Source: Ruminococcus flavefaciens (GTDB lineage: Bacteria; Bacillota_A; Clostridia; Oscillospirales; Ruminococcaceae). From it: a DNA stretch of 7,144 nt. A model generated the notes under the pieces. That model saw only the letters and a program-made list of their open reading frames with translations. It did not search any database and was not told the origin of the DNA. Numbering within the stretch: the stretch's first letter is position 1; each line of letters starts with the position of its first letter. This document shows positions 1 to 3,725 of the stretch, in pieces. The stretch covers positions 1 to 7,144 of the forward strand of contig SFFP01000214.1 in assembly GCA_004556875.1 (NCBI GenBank). The letters run 5' to 3'. A program made the translations under genes and the position numbers.

Positions 1-372
1 CTCGGAATACATCTTAGTACCGTCCGGAAGCTCGATGTAGAAGTTGTTTAGTGTGTTCATAGCATACTCTGTTGCGGTGTTATTGCGCAGAGTGATATCA
101 AAATATATGAATTTGCTTCCGCTGTCACGCACCTGTGGGTCGATAACAGCATTAAGAGTAAAGTCCATATTGTTTTCGGATACCATAGTACCTAATTCGC
201 CGTTGATAACATTAGTGCCTATAGCTGAAAGGTCAACGGGAGAACGGTTGTCTGAAACTTCCTGACGCGGTGGTTTTGGAGTGTCTTTTTTATGTTTATC
301 AAGACAGCCTGCGGAAGCAGAAGCTGTTACAACAGCCGCAAGCAGAAATGCACAAAGCTTATTTTTTTTCAT
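1..372 (-). CDS. Small lipoprotein with DUF4352-like domain, C-terminus cut by window edge
   Basis: The reading frame is open for 124 codons from the ATG at 372 to the left edge, so the C-terminus is missing. GGAGG lies a suitable distance upstream of the start (plus-strand cctcc near 381-385). The N-terminus is MKKNK, then a hydrophobic stretch, then a lipobox-like S-A-G-C with Cys23, so the protein is predicted to be lipid-anchored on the outer face of the membrane. A short Lys/Pro-rich linker follows (about residues 24-40). Residues about 60-124 read like the Ig-fold DUF4352 domain common in Bacillota lipoproteins: a strand ending in KFIYFDITLRNN, then a segment like NFYIELPDGT. The family name is from memory and not searched. 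No enzymatic motif is seen and the role is unknown. It has its own extended -10 promoter and is divergent from the Rrf2 regulator gene. Confidence 0.8.
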   Translation of the reverse strand, partial: MKKNKLCAFLLAAVVTASASAGCLDKHKKDTPKPPRQEVSDNRSPVDLSAIGTNVINGELGTMVSENNMDFTLNAVIDPQVRDSGSKFIYFDITLRNNTATEYAMNTLNNFYIELPDGTKMYSE

Positions 373-434
373 TTTTATATCCTCCGAATTGTTCAAAAAC
401 CGAAATACGGTGTATTTATATTTATAGCAAGTAT

Positions 435-464
435 AGTATAGCATACATTACAGAGAAATGTCAA
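435..464 (-). promoter_or_regulatory. Sigma-A promoter of the DUF4352-like lipoprotein gene
   Basis: On the minus strand a perfect -35 TTGACA (459-464) is followed by an 18-bp spacer and -10 TATACT (435-440). TGC directly upstream of the -10 makes it an extended -10. Predicted start of transcription is near 428, giving a leader of about 56 nt. Confidence 0.7.
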
Positions 465-512
465 GGATTATTAGCGGAATAAAGCTTGATATAAAAAAAT
501 TAAAAATACCTC

Positions 513-542
513 TTGAAAAACATAGTAAACCTATGGTATAAT
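513..542 (+). promoter_or_regulatory. Sigma-A promoter of the Rrf2 regulator gene
   Basis: -35 TTGAAA (513-518), 18-bp spacer, -10 TATAAT (537-542) preceded by TGG (extended -10). Predicted start of transcription is near 549, about 30 nt ahead of the ATG at 579. The spacer and -10 are overlapped by a dyad (521-540), so the promoter could be autoregulated. Confidence 0.75.
521..540. promoter_or_regulatory. Operator-like dyad over the Rrf2 gene promoter
   Basis: Two overlapping dyads can be read here. One is CATAG-N5-CTATG (521-525/531-535). The other is TAAACC-TAT-GGTATA (526-531/535-540), with one mismatch between the arms. They lie between -35 and -10 and cover part of the -10, which is a typical place for a repressor site. 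Autoregulation is common for Rrf2 regulators, so self-binding is a reasonable inference but not shown. Confidence 0.35.
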
Positions 543-578
543 TATATTTACATAATCCGCTTGAAAGGACGTGTATTT

Positions 579-1013
579 ATGAAGATATCGACAAAAGGAA
601 GATATGCACTCAGAATGCTGTATGATCTTGCAGTTCATCAGGAAGAGGGGTATGTATCATTAAAGGATATAGCGGACAGACAGAGTATATCAAAAAAATA
701 TCTTGAACAGATAGTTCCGCTTCTTAATAAAACAGGACTTCTCAGAACTAACCGCGGAAACCGCGGCGGCTATATGCTTGCAGGAAAGGCTGAAGAAATA
801 ACGGTAGGTGATGTGCTGAGAGCTACCGAGGGGAGTCTTGCACCTGTAGCCTGCCTTGAATTTGAACCAAATGAATGTGTGAGGGCAAGCGAATGTTCCA
901 CACTTTTTGTTTGGGAGGGATTGTATAAGACGATAACCGATTATCTTGACAGCATAACATTAAAGACTATAATCGATAAAAGCACGAGTCTCGGCGGAGA
1001 CTACTGCATATGA
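579..1013 (+). CDS. Rrf2/IscR-family transcriptional regulator, probable Fe-S sensor
   Basis: A 144-residue protein of normal Rrf2 length. The start at ATG 579 is preferred over an upstream in-frame ATG at 513 because AAAGGA (564-569) is well spaced, the protein then begins with the family-typical MKISTKGRYALR, and the upstream ATG overlaps the -35 box. A winged helix-turn-helix occupies about residues 2-70: the recognition region is near SLKDIADRQSISKKYLEQ (27-44), and the wing has the family motif RGNRGGY (59-65). Cys92, Cys100 and Cys106 form a C-x7-C-x5-C pattern close to the cluster-binding cysteines of IscR and NsrR, so Fe-S binding is inferred. A further Cys143 sits next to the C-terminus. 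Iron-sulfur or cysteine metabolism is the likely target, consistent with the convergent cysK neighbour. A CymR-type cysteine regulator is less likely because of the three cysteines. Confidence 0.9.
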   Translation: MKISTKGRYALRMLYDLAVHQEEGYVSLKDIADRQSISKKYLEQIVPLLNKTGLLRTNRGNRGGYMLAGKAEEITVGDVLRATEGSLAPVACLEFEPNECVRASECSTLFVWEGLYKTITDYLDSITLKTIIDKSTSLGGDYCI

Positions 1014-1014
1014 A

Positions 1015-1044
1015 AAACAGCCGCTGTTATGCGGCTGTTTTTTT
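1015..1044. terminator. Bidirectional terminator between the Rrf2 gene and cysK
   Basis: A perfect 10-bp stem (1015-1024 with 1031-1040, core CAGCCGC/GCGGCTG) has a 6-nt loop. On the plus strand it runs into a T run to 1044. On the minus strand it is followed by five T's (the complement of 1013-1017). It starts right after the regulator stop codon and about 20 nt past the cysK stop, so it can serve both convergent genes. Confidence 0.9.
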
Positions 1045-1063
1045 GTATATGGCAAAGTAATGA

Positions 1064-1990
1064 TTATTCAAACATAGGTGTTGAGAGGTAACGCTCGCCT
1101 GTATCAGGGAGAAGTGCTACGATCACCTTACCCTTGTTTTCGGGGCGTTTTGCAAGCTGTATAGCTGCCCATACTGCTGCACCTGAGGAAATACCAACGA
1201 GAACACCGTCGTTTCTTGCGATATTTCTTCCTGTTTCGAAAGCGTCTTCGTTTGAAACTGTAATTACCTCATCGTAAATATTTGTGTTGAGAGTCTCAGG
1301 AACGAAGCCTGCTCCGATACCCTGTATCTTGTGAGGACCTGCTGTGCCCTCAGAGAGAACAGGTGAGCTCTTTGGCTCTACAGCAACTACCTTTACGTTT
1401 GGATTTTTTGATTTAAGGTAAGCACCTGTACCGCTGACTGTACCGCCTGTACCAACGCCTGCAACAAAGATATCTACCTTTCCGTCTGTATCATCCCATA
1501 TCTCAACGCCTGTTGTCTTTTCATGTATAGCAGGGTTAGCAGGGTTTGTGAACTGTGAGGGGATAAAGCTGTCAGCGATCTCGGAAGCAAGCTCCTCAGC
1601 CTTAGCGATAGCGCCCTTCATGCCCTTTGCACCTTCTGTGAGGACAAGCTCTGCACCATATGCCTTCATAAGGTTGCGGCGCTCGATACTCATTGTCTCA
1701 GGCATTGTGATGATAAGTCTGTATCCTCTTGCAGCTGCTACAGAAGCAAGACCGATACCTGTATTACCGCTTGTAGGCTCGATGATAACGCTTCCCTCAT
1801 GGAGAAGTCCCTTAGCCTCGGCATCGTCTATCATAGCCTTTGCGATTCTGTCCTTAACGCTTCCTGCGGGGTTGAAGTATTCAAGCTTTCCGAGGATAGT
1901 AGCTTCAAGACCGTTGTTCTTTTCAAGATTTGTGAGTTCGAGAAGAGGTGTACCGCCGATGAGATCGGTGATTTTTTTGTAAATTTTCAT
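1064..1990 (-). CDS. cysK: Cysteine synthase A (O-acetylserine sulfhydrylase)
   Basis: A 308-residue, full-length fold-type II PLP enzyme. It makes L-cysteine and acetate from O-acetyl-L-serine and sulfide, in the cytoplasm, as the last step of sulfur assimilation. Key motifs are all present: GGTPL near the N-terminus (12-16), PAGSVKDR with Lys46 as the PLP Schiff-base lysine, the substrate loop TSGNTG (73-78), the Gln146-containing SQFTNPANP segment, the phosphate-binding GVGTGGT (178-184), HKIQGIG (220-226) and GISSGAA (266-272) with the Ser near the pyridine nitrogen. The C-terminus carries the usual LPDTGERYLST. The start at 1990 has an AAAGGAG site just upstream. Closely related cystathionine beta-synthase-type enzymes are possible, but length and motifs fit CysK or CysM best, with CysK preferred. 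The gene has its own promoter and a long leader and is not in an operon here. Confidence 0.95.
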   Translation of the reverse strand: MKIYKKITDLIGGTPLLELTNLEKNNGLEATILGKLEYFNPAGSVKDRIAKAMIDDAEAKGLLHEGSVIIEPTSGNTGIGLASVAAARGYRLIITMPETMSIERRNLMKAYGAELVLTEGAKGMKGAIAKAEELASEIADSFIPSQFTNPANPAIHEKTTGVEIWDDTDGKVDIFVAGVGTGGTVSGTGAYLKSKNPNVKVVAVEPKSSPVLSEGTAGPHKIQGIGAGFVPETLNTNIYDEVITVSNEDAFETGRNIARNDGVLVGISSGAAVWAAIQLAKRPENKGKVIVALLPDTGERYLSTPMFE

Positions 1991-2003
1991 AATAATATCT
2001 CCT

Positions 2004-2090
2004 TTATATAAAAATAATTAAATTCGTATTTATCCTGAACGTTAATAAACAGATATTCAACATCGCCTTGAAGGAATACTGTACATTCAT
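2004..2090 (-). other. Candidate upstream ORFs in the cysK leader
   Basis: An AGGGAG site (complement of 2095-2100) precedes two ATGs. The ATG at 2086 has the better spacing (8 nt) and encodes nine residues, MYSIPSRRC, stopping at 2057 with a Cys codon last. The ATG at 2090 (4-nt spacing) opens 28 codons and stops at 2004, directly against the cysK Shine-Dalgarno sequence, which could allow translational coupling. Either could be chance in AT-rich leader DNA, and no attenuator hairpin is visible behind them. Confidence 0.25.
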
Positions 2091-2114
2091 CTCACTCCCT
2101 TTATATTCTACTAT

Positions 2115-2135
2115 ATTTCCTATATGTTTGGTATG
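2115..2135. promoter_or_regulatory. Operator-like site at the cysK transcription start
   Basis: On the plus strand the site reads ATTTCC-N9-GGTATG, an imperfect dyad. It lies just downstream of the cysK -10 and overlaps the predicted start of transcription near 2134, a usual repressor position. It shares the CCTAT and GGTAT words with the dyad in the Rrf2 promoter, although the spacing differs (CC and GG are 9 apart here, 3 apart there). A common regulator is an inference. Confidence 0.3.
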
Positions 2136-2140
2136 ATTAT

Positions 2141-2169
2141 ATTATATCAGCTGTATTTACATTTGTCAA
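2141..2169 (-). promoter_or_regulatory. Perfect-consensus sigma-A promoter of cysK
   Basis: On the minus strand TTGACA (2164-2169) and TATAAT (2141-2146) are separated by exactly 17 bp. Transcription should begin near 2134, leaving a leader of about 144 nt before the cysK ATG, which is long for a housekeeping gene. Such a strong promoter is usually held in check by a repressor. Confidence 0.85.
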
Positions 2170-2204
2170 CCCTTTTCATGAAAAAATTTTTTGGATATAT
2201 GTAC

Positions 2205-2238
2205 AAAAAAATAAAGCTCCCGAAAAATCGGGAGCTTT
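2205..2238 (-). terminator. Terminator of the cohesin-like lipoprotein gene
   Basis: A perfect 11-bp stem (2213-2223 with 2228-2238, core GCTCCCGA/TCGGGAGC) closes a 4-nt A loop. Reading the minus strand, it is followed by TTTATTTTTTT. It begins about 12 nt past the stop codon of the lipoprotein gene. Confidence 0.9.
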
Positions 2239-2249
2239 TAAACATTGAA

Positions 2250-3140
2250 TTATGACTTTGGCTTGGCACCTGTAGATGCACCGCTTGAAAATTCAGCGAA
2301 TTCACCGCATGGAAGAACATCTTCTACTTCCATAGCATTTGAATCATAGTATATCCATACGAGCATTGCAGCCATACCGGGGTTGTTCTTGAGGTTGATG
2401 CGGTAAACTACCTCATCGCCTGCCTTAGCGGAAACGTTATCGCCGTAAGCAACAAATCCGCTCTCGGAAGAAACATCCTGAGCATCGATAGTGCCGCCGA
2501 CTCTGATATTACCCTGAATTACCTTGTCAGGCTTGAGTGAAGCACCCTCGATAGATGAGAAATCAGGGTTAAATCTTACAGCATAGTCCTTCTCAGGGAT
2601 ATTATCCTTGAGCTTGAAGTATACCTCGATGAAATCGCCGTTGAATATATAGTCGCTGTCCTTTGAGATATCTACCCAGAGGCAGTATCTGCTGTCGGTC
2701 TTGCTTACATAGTTGTTTGCAGATGATTCTGTCTCAGCCTCAGTAGCCTTTGTTACTATCTGAGTAACTGTCTTGCCGTCAGCGTCAGTAGCCTTTTCGC
2801 CGTTAGCCTCTGTTACCTCAACGATCTCTGTAGCAGGCTCTTTCTTCTCAGTAGATGTAGGATCTGCGGAATCAAGGTCAACGTTCTCGTCAGGAGGTGT
2901 AAGACCTGTTTCAGCAAGATCCTCAGGAGAACCTGACTGGAAAGGTGTAACGATAGCAACACCCTTTTCGTTATCGATATGTTCAAGAGTTGGCTTGTTA
3001 GCGTCTACAGCCTCTGTAGTAGCTGCGGCAGTTCCTTCGCTTTTGCTGCTTCCCTTAGAATCTGAACATGAAGCTGCAGATGTAAGTGCAACGCAGGCAA
3101 CGGCTGCAAGTGCAATAGCCTTTTTTCTGAAATTGCTCAT
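2250..3140 (-). CDS. Lipoprotein with a cohesin-like C-terminal module, halves apparently swapped
   Basis: A 296-residue protein. The start at 3140 (MSNFRKK) is chosen because GAAAGGA (complement of 3150-3156) stands 9 nt upstream, whereas an in-frame ATG six codons earlier overlaps that site. Residues 1-24 are a signal peptide and Cys25 in A-A-S-C is the likely lipidated residue. Residues 26-148 are a low-complexity Ser/Thr/Glu/Ala linker with a small imperfect repeat (TEANGEK, TDADGKT at 110-124). Residues 150-285 look cohesin-like but in an unusual order. First comes a segment like the second half of a cohesin (FIEVYFKLKDNIPEKDYAV, ending QGNIRVGG). Then comes one like the first half (VSAKAGDEVVYRINLKNNPG, then MLVWIYYDSNAMEV). 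Cys153 and Cys278 bracket the module and might pair. The family reading is from motif memory, not a search. A likely role is surface display or protein binding. It has its own promoter and terminator. Confidence 0.75.
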   Translation of the reverse strand: MSNFRKKAIALAAVACVALTSAASCSDSKGSSKSEGTAAATTEAVDANKPTLEHIDNEKGVAIVTPFQSGSPEDLAETGLTPPDENVDLDSADPTSTEKKEPATEIVEVTEANGEKATDADGKTVTQIVTKATEAETESSANNYVSKTDSRYCLWVDISKDSDYIFNGDFIEVYFKLKDNIPEKDYAVRFNPDFSSIEGASLKPDKVIQGNIRVGGTIDAQDVSSESGFVAYGDNVSAKAGDEVVYRINLKNNPGMAAMLVWIYYDSNAMEVEDVLPCGEFAEFSSGASTGAKPKS

Positions 3141-3222
3141 AGTTTTGCGTCCTTTCATTTCTTTTATAATCGTTGTGTGCGGTTGAAAATGCGAAGCAGT
3201 GCTCTTCGCTCAGCTTATAATT

Positions 3223-3251
3223 ATTATACACGCGCCATAATAATTTGTCAA
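3223..3251 (-). promoter_or_regulatory. Perfect-consensus promoter of the cohesin-like lipoprotein gene
   Basis: On the minus strand TTGACA (3246-3251), a 17-bp spacer and TATAAT (3223-3228). Predicted start is near 3216, giving a leader of about 75 nt. That leader contains a small hairpin (GCGAAG/CTTCGC, 3191-3196 with 3204-3209). Confidence 0.85.
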
Positions 3252-3259
3252 GCCGCATT

Positions 3260-3279
3260 AAGAATTGTAAACAATTCTT
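3260..3279. promoter_or_regulatory. 20-bp palindrome upstream of the cohesin-like lipoprotein promoter
   Basis: Perfect 9-bp arms AAGAATTGT/ACAATTCTT around a 2-bp centre. The centre sits about 54 bp upstream of the predicted transcription start, just behind the -35 box. The short centre argues against an RNA hairpin and for a protein-binding site, such as an activator site. No regulator is identified. Confidence 0.45.
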
Positions 3280-3325
3280 TTACAAAGAGACACAGTTTTA
3301 CCACCATGCTTTCATCATTCTGTCA

Positions 3326-3349
3326 TTTTTGCATTTTTTGATGCAAAAA
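3326..3349. repeat. Inverted repeat TTTTTGCAT/ATGCAAAAA
   Basis: Perfect 9-bp arms (3326-3334 and 3341-3349) are separated by 6 nt. The stem is AT-rich with a GCAT core and lacks a run of T's directly after it on either strand, so a terminator is doubtful. It could be a protein-binding site or a weak hairpin. Confidence 0.4.
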
Positions 3350-3417
3350 GTGTTTGTTATAGGCAAATTAATAAATAAAATCGGGGGTTTTTAATGTATA
3401 TTAGTTTAAATCATGTA

Positions 3418-3446
3418 TTGCAAAGAACGGCAAGTCGTGTTATAAT
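3418..3446 (+). promoter_or_regulatory. Promoter-like sequence reaching into the inverted-repeat element
   Basis: TTGCAA (3418-3423), a 17-bp spacer, then TATAAT (3441-3446) preceded by TGT (extended -10). The -10 lies inside the left terminal repeat of the 3440-3586 element. Transcription would begin near 3453 and could give a small structured RNA or a 270-nt leader for the GH5 gene. The -35 matches only 4 of 6 consensus bases. Confidence 0.45.
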
Positions 3447-3586
3447 TAATGTATCCTCAATAACCGACGTAAGTCGGCTATTGCCCTGAACTTTGTTCAG
3501 GGGCTCTTGCATTTTGACAATTAAAAATTGGCTTTTAAAAGCTGTATAAAGCCAATTTTTAATTGGTGAGCAGACATTAATTATAA
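3440..3586. repeat. 147-bp MITE-like or structured element with 13-bp terminal inverted repeats
   Basis: TTATAATTAATGT (3440-3452) is exactly inverted as ACATTAATTATAA (3574-3586). Inside are three hairpins in a row: 3458-3483 (ten pairs, one mismatch, GTAA loop), 3484-3502 (CCCTGAAC/GTTCAGGG, 3-nt loop) and 3518-3565 (18 perfect pairs, 12-nt loop). There is no reading frame worth naming. Size, AT-rich ends and internal symmetry fit a non-autonomous transposable element, and the TIR ends in TA so a TA target duplication is possible but not provable. A structured RNA is the alternative. Confidence 0.55.
3518..3565. repeat. Long hairpin with 18-bp perfect stem
   Basis: The left arm starts CAATTAAAAATTGG and continues to 3535. 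The right arm is its exact inverse from 3548 to 3565, with a 12-nt loop. No T run follows on either strand, so it is not a simple terminator. It is the strongest hairpin in the window and is nested within the 3440-3586 element. Confidence 0.8.
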
Positions 3587-3602
3587 ATAGTGTTCTTAAC
3601 AC

Positions 3603-3667
3603 CGGTATTATATAAAACATTTAAATAAAAAAGACGCACGATATTCTGCCTATAACGGCGGTATTAT
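3603..3667 (+). repeat. Direct 9-bp repeat CGGTATTAT upstream of the GH5 gene
   Basis: The word CGGTATTAT occurs at 3603-3611 and again at 3659-3667, 56 bp apart start to start, between the inverted-repeat element and the GH5 gene. It may mark paired regulator sites, but two copies of a 9-mer in AT-rich DNA can be chance. Confidence 0.25.
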
Positions 3668-3725
3668 CGGATATCGGTGATATTTGGTTTTCATTATCAT
3701 CTATGATGAGGAAAGGGCATTTGAA

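Larger units (their letters stand above)
3252..3725. other. Gene-free region upstream of the GH5 gene, rich in inverted repeats
   Basis: No convincing gene lies between the cohesin-like lipoprotein promoter and the GH5 start. The region is AT-rich and holds two free palindromes, a promoter-like sequence, a 147-bp inverted-repeat element and a repeated 9-mer. A 69-codon minus-strand frame at 3411-3620 crosses the inverted-repeat element and has no sensible protein features. No clear sigma-A promoter is found in the last 140 bp before the GH5 gene. Confidence 0.6.

Noticed and set aside
270..482. 70-codon plus-strand frame near the left end
   Set aside because: It is antisense to the start of the small lipoprotein and crosses its promoter, with no ribosome site.
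579..1013. Naming the regulator CymR because of the cysK neighbour
   Set aside because: Three cysteines spaced as in IscR/NsrR point to an Fe-S sensor, and the neighbour is convergent rather than in an operon, so no gene name is given.
1548..1982. 144-codon plus-strand frame opposite cysK
   Set aside because: It is antisense to a confident cysK. Its hydrophobic composition comes from reading the complement of a conserved gene.
3518..3565. Long hairpin considered as an intrinsic terminator
   Set aside because: No T run follows on either strand and there is no gene ending next to it on either side.
3411..3620. 69-codon minus-strand frame across the inverted-repeat element
   Set aside because: It is made largely of hairpin arms, has no ribosome site and shows no protein-like pattern.
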